Source of the DNA: Pseudomonas sp. MIACH
GTDB lineage: Bacteria > Pseudomonadota > Gammaproteobacteria > Pseudomonadales > Pseudomonadaceae
NCBI RefSeq assembly: GCF_001269925.1
Contig: NZ_LHVO01000028.1
Location: 248,001-312,000 of the forward strand
Length of the DNA: 64,000 nt
Direction: 5' to 3'
In this document: piece after piece, positions 19,064-28,463 of the stretch
Layout: every line of letters begins with the position of its first letter
Position numbering within the stretch: position 1 is the first letter of the stretch
Position numbers and translations under genes: made by a program
Notes under the pieces: model-generated
The model's database searches: none
What the model was told of the DNA's origin: nothing
What the model saw: only the letters and a program-made list of their open reading frames with translations

Positions 19064-19957
19064 ATGCTGGATTTTCTACCTGCCGCCGTACGCGGGGTGA
19101 TCGCGTCCTTGTTGCTGGCGCTGAACACGATCCTGCTGTGCTCATTCCTGTTCATCGTGGCGCTGTTCAAGGCGCTGCCCTTCGCCAAACGCTTCAGCGA
19201 ATGGCTGATGAACCACACCCATGAAGCCTGGGTTACCAACAACAAGGGTTGGATGAACCTGGTGCGCAGCACCCGCTGGCACCTTAAAGGCCTTGAAGGC
19301 CTGGACTACCAGCACTCATACCTGGTGACCAGCAACCACCAGAGCTGGGTCGACATCATGGTCCTGCAATACGTGCTCAATCGTCGGATTCGCCCGCTGA
19401 AGTTCTTCCTCAAGCAGGAGTTGATCTGGGTGCCGGTGATTGGCCTGGCGTGGTGGGCGCTGGGCTTTCCCTTCATGAAGCGCTACACCAAGGCCTACCT
19501 GGAAAAACACCCGGAGAAGAAAGGCAAAGACCTGGAAACCACCCGCAAGACCTGTGCGAAGTTTCGCGACAACCCGGTGGGGATTTTCAACTTTGCCGAA
19601 GGCACGCGCTTTACGCCGGGCAAGCACGCACAGCAGAAGTCGCCGTTTCGTTACCTGCTCAAGCCCAAGGCGGGTGGTATCGCGTTTGTGCTGGATGCCA
19701 TGGGGGAACAGCTGAAATCACTGGTAAACGTGACCATTCACTATCCTGGTGGGCGCCCCGGTTATTGGGATTTGCTGTGTGGGAATGTGAAGGAGGTGGT
19801 CGTGCAGTTTGAGGAAGTGCAGATTCCGGCCGAGTTCATCGGCAAGAATTATGAGCAGGATGGGGAGTATCGGCTGGCGTTCCAGGGTTGGATCAACCGG
19901 TTGTGGGAAGAGAAGGATGTGTTGCTCGAAAAACTTCACCGCGACTTTCCTGCTTGA
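19064..19957 (+). CDS. 1-acyl-sn-glycerol-3-phosphate acyltransferase family protein (YihG-like)
   Basis: The 297-residue membrane acyltransferase has an N-terminal hydrophobic helix and the PlsC motifs NHQSWVD (residues about 87–93) and FAEGTRFTPGK. The length and the basic VEKHPEKKGKD-type insert fit the YihG/YihF-like branch rather than the essential PlsC. The ATG directly follows the pta stop, so the two genes are likely co-transcribed. Probable role: acylating lysophosphatidate in the inner membrane; substrate preference cannot be read from sequence. Confidence 0.88.
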   Translation: MLDFLPAAVRGVIASLLLALNTILLCSFLFIVALFKALPFAKRFSEWLMNHTHEAWVTNNKGWMNLVRSTRWHLKGLEGLDYQHSYLVTSNHQSWVDIMVLQYVLNRRIRPLKFFLKQELIWVPVIGLAWWALGFPFMKRYTKAYLEKHPEKKGKDLETTRKTCAKFRDNPVGIFNFAEGTRFTPGKHAQQKSPFRYLLKPKAGGIAFVLDAMGEQLKSLVNVTIHYPGGRPGYWDLLCGNVKEVVVQFEEVQIPAEFIGKNYEQDGEYRLAFQGWINRLWEEKDVLLEKLHRDFPA

Positions 19958-19961
19958 CACC

Positions 19962-20062
19962 TGTAGGAGCGAGCTTGCTCGCGAAGGTCGTTAACGATGA
20001 CGTTGGCATCCTGATTCAACGCGGCGCACTCAGGTTTTTCGCGAGCAAGCTCGCTCCTACAG
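19962..20062. repeat. REP palindrome pair after the acyltransferase gene
   Basis: TGTAGGAGCGAGCTTGCTCG and the inverted copy CGAGCAAGCTCGCTCCTACA face each other across about 55 bases containing 'CGTTAACGATGACG'. Same family as the copies at 27.3 and 45.1 kb. Confidence 0.92.
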
Positions 20063-20079
20063 AGATCACGGTTCGCATG

Positions 20080-20118
20080 AAAAAGCCCGCCACCAAGTGA
20101 TCGGTGGCGGGCTTTTTT
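20080..20118. terminator. Bidirectional terminator between the acyltransferase gene and cysNC
   Basis: AAAAAGCCCGCCACC/GGTGGCGGGCTTTTTT stem with a short AAGTGATC loop; serves both converging genes. Confidence 0.9.
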
Positions 20119-20131
20119 GTGCGCTTGAGGC

Positions 20132-22030
20132 TTAGATCGCGCCGCGCTGGCGCAGCAATTCCAGCACTTGCTTGACGCTGTCTTCCAGCGACAGGGCCTG
20201 GGTGTCGATCACCAGATCGGCATTCAACGGCACGTCGTACGGGAAGGATTCGCCAGGGATGTTATCCCCGCCCGCCGCGTACAAGCCTTGCGGATCACGC
20301 TCGGCGCACACCAGCGGCGAGGCTTGCACGTAGACCGTCAGCAAGCGATCAGCACCAATCAGTGCCTTGGCCTGTTCACGGCCTTCGGCATCCGGGGCGA
20401 CGAACGCGGCCAGGGTCAGCAGGCCGGCTTCGTTGAACTGACGCGCCACGTGGGCAGCACGACGCCAGTTCTCGGTACGCCCGGTACGGTCCTGCGGCAA
20501 TCCTTTGTTCAGGTCGTGACGCAGGTTCTGGCCATCCAGCACAAACACCGCGCGGCCCATGTCGAACAGTTTGCGCTCGACCGCGTAGGCCAAGGTGCTC
20601 TTGCCTGCGCCCGACAGGCCGCTGAACAACACAGTCGCCGGTTGCTGACCGAAACGCAGGGCGCGTTCTTCGGTGGCGACATGGGCCAACTTGCCGTGCT
20701 GCCCCGCACTGCCGTGAGTGACCGGTGGCGCAATGATCATGCCCGCCGCCACAGTGCCGTTGGTCAAGCGGTCGATGACGATAAACGCACCGGTGGTGCG
20801 GTTGCTGTCATAGCCATCCAACGCGATGGCGGCATCGAGGCTGACCTTGACCCGGCCGATCTCGTTCAACTGCAGCGAACTCGCCGGGCCTTCGGCCAGG
20901 GTGTTCACATCCACACGGTGCACAATGCTGGTGATGGAACCCGGCACGTAGCTGGTGGCGCGCTTGATGTCGTATTTCTTGCCCGGCAGCATCGGCTCTT
21001 CGGCCATCCACACCAGCATGGCGTCGAAGGCGTCGGTCACTTGCGGCACGTTGTCGGCATGCACCAGCAGGTCGCCACGGGAGATGTCGATCTCGTCTTC
21101 CATGGTCAGGGTCACGGCCTGGCCTGGGCCGGCGTGCTCCAACTCACCTTCGAAGGTGACGATGGATTTGACGCGGCTGCTCTTGCCCGACGGCAGCACC
21201 ACGACTTCGTCGCCTTTGTGCACGATGCCACTGGCCAGGGTGCCGGCAAACCCACGGAAGTTCAGGTTCGGTCGGTTGACGTACTGCACCGGGAAACGCA
21301 GGTCGGTGTAGTTACGGTCGTTGGCGATCTCGACGGTCTCGAGGATCTCCATCAGCGACTGGCCGGTGTACCAAGGCGAACGCTCGCTCTTGTTCACCAC
21401 GTTGTCGCCCTTGAGTGCCGACATCGGCACGAAGGCCATGGTGCTTGGCTTGAACGCGATGCCTTCGGCGAACTTCAGGTAATCGGCCTTGATCGACTCG
21501 AACACGCTTTGGTCAAAGCCATTGATGTCCATCTTGTTGACGGCGATCACGATGTGCTTGATGCCCAGCAACGAGGCGATATAGCTGTGGCGACGGGTCT
21601 GGGTCTGCACGCCGTAACGGGCGTCGATCAGGATGATCGCCAGGTCACAGGTGGATGCACCGGTGGCCATGTTGCGGGTGTACTGCTCATGGCCGGGGGT
21701 GTCGGCGATGATGAATTTGCGCTTGGCGGTGGAAAAGTAGCGGTAGGCGACATCGATGGTGATGCCCTGCTCACGCTCGGCCTGCAGGCCGTCGACCAGC
21801 AACGCCAGGTCGATGTCGTCACCGGTGGTGCCGGACTTTTTCGAGTCACGGGTGATGGCTTCCAGGTGATCTTCGTAGATCATCTTGGAGTCGTGCAGCA
21901 GGCGCCCGATCAGGGTGCTCTTGCCGTCGTCGACGTTGCCACAGGTCAGGAAGCGCAACATTTCCTTGCGCTCGTGCTGGCCCAGGTAGGCGAGGATGTC
22001 CTCGCTGATCAAATCAGATTGATGCGACAT
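20132..22030 (-). CDS. cysNC: Bifunctional sulfate adenylyltransferase subunit 1/adenylylsulfate kinase CysNC
   Basis: The 632-residue fusion has an N-terminal elongation-factor-like GTPase ([33 protein letters not shown], residues 1–about 440) and a C-terminal APS kinase ([20 protein letters not shown], residues about 460–632). With CysD it makes APS from ATP and sulfate, driven by GTP hydrolysis; the kinase domain makes PAPS. It starts 9 bases after cysD. The fusion is normal for pseudomonads. Confidence 0.97.
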   Translation of the reverse strand: MSHQSDLISEDILAYLGQHERKEMLRFLTCGNVDDGKSTLIGRLLHDSKMIYEDHLEAITRDSKKSGTTGDDIDLALLVDGLQAEREQGITIDVAYRYFSTAKRKFIIADTPGHEQYTRNMATGASTCDLAIILIDARYGVQTQTRRHSYIASLLGIKHIVIAVNKMDINGFDQSVFESIKADYLKFAEGIAFKPSTMAFVPMSALKGDNVVNKSERSPWYTGQSLMEILETVEIANDRNYTDLRFPVQYVNRPNLNFRGFAGTLASGIVHKGDEVVVLPSGKSSRVKSIVTFEGELEHAGPGQAVTLTMEDEIDISRGDLLVHADNVPQVTDAFDAMLVWMAEEPMLPGKKYDIKRATSYVPGSITSIVHRVDVNTLAEGPASSLQLNEIGRVKVSLDAAIALDGYDSNRTTGAFIVIDRLTNGTVAAGMIIAPPVTHGSAGQHGKLAHVATEERALRFGQQPATVLFSGLSGAGKSTLAYAVERKLFDMGRAVFVLDGQNLRHDLNKGLPQDRTGRTENWRRAAHVARQFNEAGLLTLAAFVAPDAEGREQAKALIGADRLLTVYVQASPLVCAERDPQGLYAAGGDNIPGESFPYDVPLNADLVIDTQALSLEDSVKQVLELLRQRGAI

Positions 22031-22039
22031 GACAGCCCC

Positions 22040-22957
22040 TTAGAAATAGCCTTGACGTTTTTTATCTTCCATCGAGCCTGCACCATCGTGGTCGATGACA
22101 CGGCCCTGGCGCTCGGAAGTTCGCGTCAGGAGCATTTCCTGAATGATGTCCGTCAGCGTCTCGGCTTCGGACTCCACCGCGCCCGTCAACGGGTAGCAGC
22201 CAAGGGTACGGAAACGTACTTTCTTTTTGACGATTCTGGCTTTGTCTTCGTCGGACAGGTGTTCGAGGATGCGGTCGTCGTCGATCATGATCAACGTGCC
22301 GTTCTTCTCGATGACATCACGTTCGGCGGCGAAGTACAGCGGCACGATCGGGATGCCTTCCAGGTAGATGTACTGCCAGATGTCCAGCTCGGTCCAGTTG
22401 GACAGCGGGAACACACGGATCGACTCACCCTTGTTGACGTTGCCGTTGTAGACGTTCCACAGCTCCGGGCGCTGGTTCTTAGGGTCCCAGCGGTGCTTGC
22501 TGTCGCGGAACGAGTACACGCGCTCTTTGGCACGGGATTTCTCTTCATCGCGACGGGCACCGCCGAACGCAGCGTCGAAACCATGCTTGTCCAAGGCCTG
22601 TTTGAGGCCTTCGGTCTTCATGATGTCGGTGTGCTTGGCGCTGCCGTGGGTGAACGGGTTGATGCCCTGCGCCACGCCGTCCGGGTTGACGTGGGTGATC
22701 AGGTCCAGGCCCAGCTCTTCGACCATCTTGTCGCGGAACTTGTACATCTCCTGGAATTTCCAGCGGGTGTCGACGTGCATCACCGGGAACGGCAATTTGC
22801 CTGGGAAAAAGGCCTTGCGCGCCAGGTGCAGCATCACGGCGGAGTCTTTACCGATCGAGTAGAGCATCACCGGGTTATCGAACTCGGCGGCGACCTCGCG
22901 GATGATGTGGATGCTTTCCGCCTCCAGCTGTTTCAGATGCGTCAGTTTGTCGACCAT
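22040..22957 (-). CDS. cysD: Sulfate adenylyltransferase subunit 2 CysD
   Basis: The 305-residue PAPS-reductase-family protein has the PP-loop [20 protein letters not shown] and the conserved [20 protein letters not shown] and [16 protein letters not shown]. It is the catalytic subunit that adenylates sulfate, paired with CysNC in a two-gene operon for sulfur assimilation. Confidence 0.97.
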   Translation of the reverse strand: MVDKLTHLKQLEAESIHIIREVAAEFDNPVMLYSIGKDSAVMLHLARKAFFPGKLPFPVMHVDTRWKFQEMYKFRDKMVEELGLDLITHVNPDGVAQGINPFTHGSAKHTDIMKTEGLKQALDKHGFDAAFGGARRDEEKSRAKERVYSFRDSKHRWDPKNQRPELWNVYNGNVNKGESIRVFPLSNWTELDIWQYIYLEGIPIVPLYFAAERDVIEKNGTLIMIDDDRILEHLSDEDKARIVKKKVRFRTLGCYPLTGAVESEAETLTDIIQEMLLTRTSERQGRVIDHDGAGSMEDKKRQGYF

Positions 22958-23093
22958 GGTTACTCACGGAAAAACGATCTTATGGACGGCCAGCGGGCCG
23001 TGTTCGAGCGGGGCATGCTAGCACAGCACCTTCTTCTATTCAGGGCGCCAGCTAGATCGAAACGGTATATCAATATGCCCCAAGGTTTGGCAG

Positions 23094-23852
23094 TCAAATC
23101 GGGTTGGGGCAATCGATGAACAGGTGCTCCAGGGCAAAGCGCCGCGCCAGGTAATCGCCCAGTGCCTGCACGCCGTAACGCTCGGTGGCGTGATGGCCGG
23201 CGGCAATGAAGCTGATGTCGTTTTCCCTGGCGCTATGGAAAGTCTGCTCGGAAGCTTCGCCGCTCAGGAACAGGTCCACGCCAGCGGCAATCCCGTGGTC
23301 GATGTAGCCCTGGCCACCGCCGGTGCACCAGCCGACGCGACGGATCATCTGGCTGCCCTCGATCAACAGCGGCTCGCGGCCCATCACGTCCTGCACGCGC
23401 CGTGCGAAGTCGCGGGGCGACAGTGGTTCGGCGAGCGAGCCGACCAGGCCGACAATCTTGGGGTTGCTCGGGTCCAGCGGGCCTTCGACCGTGATGTCCA
23501 ACTGGCGGGCAAGCTGCACGTTGTTGCCGACCTCGGGGTGCAGGTCCAGCGGCAGGTGGTAGGCCAGCAGGCTGATGTCATGTTTGAGCAGGGTTTTCAG
23601 GCGGCGTTGCTTCATGCCGGTGATGCAGGGGTTTTCGCCTTTCCAGAAATAACCGTGGTGCACCAGGATCAAATCGGCCTGGGCTTCGACGGCCGCGTCC
23701 AGCAAAGCCTGGCTCGCCGTGACGCCGCTGACGATGCGCATCACTTGCGGCCGCCCCTCGACCTGCAGGCCATTGGGGCAGTAATCGGCAATTTTTGCGC
23801 TGCCAAGGTAGCGGTCCGCTTCCTCGACGAGGGTGGTAAGGGGGACGGCCAT
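23094..23852 (-). CDS. NIF3-family dinuclear metal-centre protein (YbgI-like)
   Basis: The 252-residue protein has YCPNGLQVEGRP, LVHHGYFWKGENP (metal-binding His pair) and a C-terminal GEASEQTFHSARENDISFIAAGHHATERYG. This is the NIF3/YbgI fold, which forms a hexameric ring with two metal ions per subunit. In E. coli it has been linked to GTP cyclohydrolase I type 2-like annotation, which is poorly supported. It is divergent from algW, about 100 bases away. Function remains unclear. Confidence 0.9.
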   Translation of the reverse strand: MAVPLTTLVEEADRYLGSAKIADYCPNGLQVEGRPQVMRIVSGVTASQALLDAAVEAQADLILVHHGYFWKGENPCITGMKQRRLKTLLKHDISLLAYHLPLDLHPEVGNNVQLARQLDITVEGPLDPSNPKIVGLVGSLAEPLSPRDFARRVQDVMGREPLLIEGSQMIRRVGWCTGGGQGYIDHGIAAGVDLFLSGEASEQTFHSARENDISFIAAGHHATERYGVQALGDYLARRFALEHLFIDCPNPI

Positions 23853-23954
23853 AAAAGACTCCTAAATATCCCGTTCCGAGGCGCTCGCAGCCTCGTATAA
23901 TGCGCGACATTATGGGCGCTCTCCCGCCCCCTGCAACCTGTCAGGACTTACTTG

Positions 23955-25109
23955 ATGCTCAAGGCACTGCGTTTTTTTGGATGGCCATTGTTGGCTGGCG
24001 TGCTGATCGCGATGCTGATTATTCAGCGTTATCCCCAGTGGGTGGGCTTACCCAGCCTTGATGTGAACCTGCAACAGGCACCGCAAACCAGTGCGGTAGT
24101 GCAAGGCCCGGTGACTTATGCAGATGCGGTAGTCATTGCGGCCCCCGCCGTGGTCAACCTGTACACCACCAAGGTCATCAACAAGCCGGCGCATCCGCTG
24201 TTTGAAGACCCGCAGTTTCGCCGCTATTTCGGTGACAACGGGCCCAAGCAGCGCCGCATGGAGTCCAGCCTGGGTTCCGGGGTGATCATGAGCCCCGAAG
24301 GCTACATCCTTACCAATAACCACGTGACCACCGGCGCCGACCAGATTGTGGTGGCCCTGCGTGACGGCCGCGAAACCCTCGCCCGCGTGGTGGGCAGCGA
24401 TCCGGAAACCGACCTCGCGGTACTGAAGATCGATTTGAAAAACCTGCCGTCCATCACCCTCGGCCGCTCCGATGGACTGCGGGTGGGTGATGTGGCACTG
24501 GCCATCGGCAACCCGTTCGGGGTGGGCCAGACGGTGACCATGGGCATCATCAGCGCCACCGGACGTAACCAGTTGGGGCTTAACAGCTACGAAGATTTCA
24601 TCCAGACCGACGCGGCAATCAACCCAGGCAACTCCGGCGGTGCGCTGGTGGATGCCAATGGCAACCTGACCGGCATCAACACGGCGATCTTCTCCAAATC
24701 CGGCGGTTCCCAAGGCATCGGTTTTGCGATCCCGGTGAAGCTGGCGATGGAAGTGATGAAGTCGATCATCGAGCACGGCCAGGTAATTCGCGGCTGGCTG
24801 GGGATTGAAGTACAGCCGTTGACCAAGGAATTGGCCGAGTCGTTTGGCCTGACCGGGCGTCCCGGCATCGTGGTCGCCGGGATCTTCCGCGATGGCCCGG
24901 CGCAGAAAGCCGGCCTGCAACTTGGGGACGTGATCCTCAGTATCAACGGCGAACCGGCCGGAGATGGCCGTAAGTCGATGAACCAGGTCGCGCGGATCAA
25001 GCCGACCGACAAGGTGGCGATCCAGGTCATGCGCAACGGTAAAGAGATCAAGCTGCTGGCGGAAATCGGCCTGCGCCCACCGCCTGCGCCGGTCAAAGAA
25101 GAGGAATAA
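23955..25109 (+). CDS. algW: Periplasmic serine protease AlgW (DegS-type)
   Basis: The 384-residue protein has an N-terminal membrane anchor (WPLLAGVLIAMLIIQRY), an HtrA trypsin-like domain with the triad His (NNHVTTGADQ), Asp (DLAVLKID) and Ser (PGNSGGALVD), and a single PDZ domain (GIVVAGIFRDGPAQKAGLQLGDVILSING). AlgW senses misfolded outer membrane proteins and starts cleavage of MucA, freeing the envelope-stress sigma factor AlgU. One PDZ plus the anchor separates it from MucD. The ATG is used; a TTG lies just before it. Confidence 0.94.
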   Translation: MLKALRFFGWPLLAGVLIAMLIIQRYPQWVGLPSLDVNLQQAPQTSAVVQGPVTYADAVVIAAPAVVNLYTTKVINKPAHPLFEDPQFRRYFGDNGPKQRRMESSLGSGVIMSPEGYILTNNHVTTGADQIVVALRDGRETLARVVGSDPETDLAVLKIDLKNLPSITLGRSDGLRVGDVALAIGNPFGVGQTVTMGIISATGRNQLGLNSYEDFIQTDAAINPGNSGGALVDANGNLTGINTAIFSKSGGSQGIGFAIPVKLAMEVMKSIIEHGQVIRGWLGIEVQPLTKELAESFGLTGRPGIVVAGIFRDGPAQKAGLQLGDVILSINGEPAGDGRKSMNQVARIKPTDKVAIQVMRNGKEIKLLAEIGLRPPPAPVKEEE

Positions 25110-25119
25110 ACCGGCTCCA

Positions 25120-25143
25120 CAGGTACCCGTTCGCGGGTACCTG
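25120..25143 (+). terminator. Perfect 10-bp hairpin with TTCG loop after algW
   Basis: CAGGTACCCG and CGGGTACCTG pair around a TTCG loop 10 bases beyond the algW stop. There is only a poor T run after it, so this may be a terminator or an mRNA 3' stabiliser. Confidence 0.6.
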
Positions 25144-25161
25144 TAAGCATATATTTCAAAG

Positions 25162-25180
25162 CAAAAGCATTCTCATTAGA
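25162..25180 (+). promoter_or_regulatory. Probable Fur box of the siderophore receptor gene
   Basis: Read on the minus strand the segment contains AATGAGAATGCTTTT, close to the 19-bp Fur consensus GATAATGAGAATCATTATC. It lies about 40 bases before the receptor start codon and next to an AT-rich TTATATTG stretch that could be the -10. Iron repression is inferred. Confidence 0.7.
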
Positions 25181-25221
25181 CATGTTATATTGTTTCAATA
25201 TTGCCATTGGAACGCTCTATC

Positions 25222-27318
25222 ATGCCGTCTCGAAAGTTTGCCCCCCTGGCTGGCCTGGCCTTGGGTCTGCTGCTGGATCCCGCGTTTGCCGAAGAAAACA
25301 CCGTTGAGCTGGACACCATCAGCGTCACTACCGACGCCTATGAATCCGCCACCGGCCCGGTCAACGGCTACCGCGCCACCCGCTCTGCCAGCGCGACCAA
25401 AACTGACACCGCCCTTCGCGATATCCCACAGTCCATCAGCGTGATTCCCGCCTCGGTACTCACTGACCTGGGCAGCACCAACGTGGAACGCGCCCTGGAG
25501 TTTGCCGGCGGCGTGTCCAAACAGAACAATTTTGGCGGCCTCACGCTCTACGAATACAGCGTGCGCGGCTTCACCACATCGGAGTTCTATCAGGACGGTT
25601 TCAGCGCCAACCGGGGCTACCCGAGCACGCCGGACGCGGCCAATATCGAACGTATCGAAGTGCTCAAAGGCCCGGCCGCCAGCCTGTATGGCCGTGGTGA
25701 TCCCGGCGGCACCGTGAATATCGTCACCAAAAAGCCTCAGCCTGAAGCCTTCACCACCCTGCAAACCAGCGCCGGCAGTTGGGACCGTTATCGCACCGCC
25801 CTGGATGTCAACACGCCGGCGGACAGCGAGGGCAACCTGCTGTCACGGGTCAACCTGGCGGTGGAAGACAACAACAGCTTCCGCGATCACGTCGAGAGCA
25901 AGCGTGTATTTGTCGCGCCCTCATTCAGCTGGCAGTTGGACCCGGACACGTCCCTGCTGGTGGAGAGCGAATTCGTCCGCCACAGCTCCACCTTCGACCG
26001 TGGCATCGTCGACGCCCCCAGCGTATCGCGCTCCACCTTCCTCGGCGAACCCAACGACGGCACTATCGACAACCACAACAACCGCATCCAGGCCACCCTT
26101 GAACATCACCTCAACGACGCCTGGAAACTGCGCCTGGCCAGCCATTACAAACAGGGCAGCCTATGGGGCGACGCCTCGGAAAACCGCGCACTGAACACCG
26201 ACGGCCATACCCTTAACCGCCGTTACCGCGAACGCTCCACGGGCTGGCACGACAGCATCACCCAGCTGGAACTGCGCGGCCTGTTCGAGGTTGGCAGTTG
26301 GCAGCACGAACTGCTGGTCGGCACCGAATACGAGGACTACCGCAAAAAAGAGCGCGTCACCACCATTGCCGGCAGTCCCTACGCCATCGACCTCTACAAC
26401 CCGGTCTACGGCCAGCCCAAACCCAATGGCGCACGCTCCGGCACCGACTTCTTTGAACAGACCAAAAGCCAGGCGCTGAACCTGCAAGACCAGATCATCT
26501 TCACCGACCGCCTGCGCGGCATGATCGGCGCGCGCTTCGAGCACTTCGAACAAAGCACCGACGACTTCACCCGCAACCACGCCAAGAGTCGGCAAACCCA
26601 CGACGCACTTACCCAGCGCGCCGGCCTGCTCTATCAACTGACGCCAGAGGTCGGCGTATTCGCCAACGCCTCCACCTCGTTCAAACCCAACAGCGGCCTG
26701 GACGCCACCGGCAAAACCTTCAAGCCCGAAGAAGGCGTGGGCTATGAAGTGGGGATCAAGAGCGAGCTGTTCGACGACCGCCTCAGCGCCACCCTCGCCG
26801 CCTTCCATATCGAAAAGGAAAACGTGCTGGCCCTGGACCCGGCCACCAATACCAACCGCGCCATGGGCAAGGCACGCAGCCAGGGATTTGACCTGCAACT
26901 GACGGGACAACTGACCGATGCCGTACGGGTGATCGGCGCCTTTGCCTACATCGATGCCGAAGTGACCAAAGGTGATAAAGCCATACCTACGGGCAGCCGA
27001 ATACTCGGCGTGGCCAAGCGCAGCGGCAGTCTGCTGGGGGTGTATGAATTCCAGGAGGGTGCCTTGCGCGGTTCAGACCTGGGCGCGGCATTCACTTATG
27101 TGGGTGATCGCTCCGGTGAAGCGGGCACTCGTTTCGAGTTGCCCGCCTACCACACCGTCGACCTTCTGGCCCATTACAAAGCCACGCCGAACGTTACTGT
27201 GGGCCTGAACCTCAACAACCTGTTCGATGAAAAGTACTACGAGCGGTCCTACAGCAATTATTGGGTCAACCCCGGCGAGCCGCGCAACCTCACCGTCAGC
27301 CTGACCCTCAACCTCTAA
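25222..27318 (+). CDS. TonB-dependent siderophore receptor
   Basis: The 698-residue outer membrane receptor has a signal peptide (FAPLAGLALGLLLDPAFAE), a plug domain (DTALRDIPQSISVIPASVL, ERIEVLKGPAASLYGRGDPG) and a 22-strand barrel ending in TVSLTLNL with a C-terminal aromatic-poor but family-like end. There is no N-terminal signalling (STN) domain, so it should not signal to an ECF sigma factor like FpvA. The RGDPGGTVNIVTKKP wording fits the FhuA/FhuE/FoxA-type hydroxamate or catecholate siderophore class, but the ligand cannot be named. It stands alone, preceded by a Fur box. Confidence 0.92.
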   Translation: MPSRKFAPLAGLALGLLLDPAFAEENTVELDTISVTTDAYESATGPVNGYRATRSASATKTDTALRDIPQSISVIPASVLTDLGSTNVERALEFAGGVSKQNNFGGLTLYEYSVRGFTTSEFYQDGFSANRGYPSTPDAANIERIEVLKGPAASLYGRGDPGGTVNIVTKKPQPEAFTTLQTSAGSWDRYRTALDVNTPADSEGNLLSRVNLAVEDNNSFRDHVESKRVFVAPSFSWQLDPDTSLLVESEFVRHSSTFDRGIVDAPSVSRSTFLGEPNDGTIDNHNNRIQATLEHHLNDAWKLRLASHYKQGSLWGDASENRALNTDGHTLNRRYRERSTGWHDSITQLELRGLFEVGSWQHELLVGTEYEDYRKKERVTTIAGSPYAIDLYNPVYGQPKPNGARSGTDFFEQTKSQALNLQDQIIFTDRLRGMIGARFEHFEQSTDDFTRNHAKSRQTHDALTQRAGLLYQLTPEVGVFANASTSFKPNSGLDATGKTFKPEEGVGYEVGIKSELFDDRLSATLAAFHIEKENVLALDPATNTNRAMGKARSQGFDLQLTGQLTDAVRVIGAFAYIDAEVTKGDKAIPTGSRILGVAKRSGSLLGVYEFQEGALRGSDLGAAFTYVGDRSGEAGTRFELPAYHTVDLLAHYKATPNVTVGLNLNNLFDEKYYERSYSNYWVNPGEPRNLTVSLTLNL

Positions 27319-27327
27319 CACACCCCC

Positions 27328-27428
27328 TGTAGGAGCGAGCTTGCTCGCGAAAAACCCGAGAGCGCCGCGTTAATCCAGACGCCCTGCTTTATCGTTAACG
27401 ACCCTCGCGAGCAAGCTCGCGCCTACAG
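27328..27428. repeat. REP palindrome pair overlapping the end of hemH
   Basis: TGTAGGAGCGAGCTTGCTCG and CGAGCAAGCTCGCGCCTACA in inverted orientation, about 60 bases apart. The right arm includes the hemH stop codon at 27423–27425, so this repeat forms the last bases of that gene. Confidence 0.9.
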
Positions 27429-28448
27429 TGACAGCGGTGCTCTTTCGCAGAGCGTATTGAGCGCCGCCGCCCATTGCGGGTCATCATTGAGGCACGGCAC
27501 CAGCACCAACTCCTCACCGCCCGCCTCGCGAAATTGCTCCAGCCCGCGATCACCGATCTCTTCCAGGGTCTCGATGCAATCGGCAACAAAGGCCGGGCAC
27601 ATCACCAGCAGCTTTTTCACCCCTTGCTGGGCCAGCGCTTCCAGGCGTGCCTCGGTATAAGGTTCGATCCACTTCGCACGGCCCAGGCGCGACTGGAACG
27701 CCACTGACCATTTGTCGTCGGACAAGCCCAGACGCGCAGCGAAATCCCGGGCAACGCTGAAGCATTGCGCGCGATAGCAGGTGGCGAGCACCTCGGGGGA
27801 GGCGTTCTTGCAGCAGTCGGCATCCTTGAAGCAATGCTGGCCGGTAGGGTCGAGCTTTTTCAGATGACGCTCGGGCAGCCCGTGAAAACTCAACAACAAG
27901 TGGTCGTAATGCTGCTCGACATACGGCCGTGCACTTGCCGCCAGCGCATCCAGGTATTCGGGTTGGTCGTAGAAGGGTTGCAGGATCGAGAACTGCACGC
28001 TGAGCTTTTTATCGCGCACCACACGCCTGGCTTCTTCAATCACCGTGGTCACGGTGCTGTCGGCAAATTGCGGGTACAAAGGCGCCAGGGTGACTTTTTG
28101 AATGCCTTGGGCAGCCAATCGCGTCAGGGTGGTCTCCAAGGAAGGCTCGCCATAACGCATCGCCAACTCCACCGGGCCCTGGGTCCACTGCGCGGTCATC
28201 TGCTGTTGCAGGCGACGGCTGAGTACCACCAGCGGCGAGCCCTCGTCCCACCAGATCGAGGCATAGGCATGGGCCGACTGCTCGGGGCGCTTGATCAGGA
28301 TCAGCGACACCAGCAAGCGCCTAACCGGCCACGGCAGGTCGATCACATAAGGGTCCATCAGGAACTGATTGAGGTAGCTGCGCACATCGGCCACCGAAGT
28401 GGACGCCGGTGAGCCCAGGTTAACCAGTAACAACGCGTGATCCGTCAT
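27423..28448 (-). CDS. hemH: Ferrochelatase HemH
   Basis: The 341-residue enzyme has [11 protein letters not shown] near its start, the active-site [11 protein letters not shown] and the [17 protein letters not shown] [20 protein letters not shown]. It inserts Fe2+ into protoporphyrin IX. It lies 15 bases downstream of the TIGR01777 gene, probably in one transcript. The stop codon sits inside a REP element. Its place beside a photolyase cluster may reflect the photosensitising nature of protoporphyrin. Confidence 0.95.
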   Translation of the reverse strand: MTDHALLLVNLGSPASTSVADVRSYLNQFLMDPYVIDLPWPVRRLLVSLILIKRPEQSAHAYASIWWDEGSPLVVLSRRLQQQMTAQWTQGPVELAMRYGEPSLETTLTRLAAQGIQKVTLAPLYPQFADSTVTTVIEEARRVVRDKKLSVQFSILQPFYDQPEYLDALAASARPYVEQHYDHLLLSFHGLPERHLKKLDPTGQHCFKDADCCKNASPEVLATCYRAQCFSVARDFAARLGLSDDKWSVAFQSRLGRAKWIEPYTEARLEALAQQGVKKLLVMCPAFVADCIETLEEIGDRGLEQFREAGGEELVLVPCLNDDPQWAAALNTLCERAPLSL

Positions 28449-28463
28449 GCAACTTCCTATCTC

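Noticed and set aside
20168..23119. A 983-codon open frame antisense to cysNC and cysD
   Set aside because: It spans two well-supported genes on the other strand and codes for His/Val/Gln-rich text with no domain.
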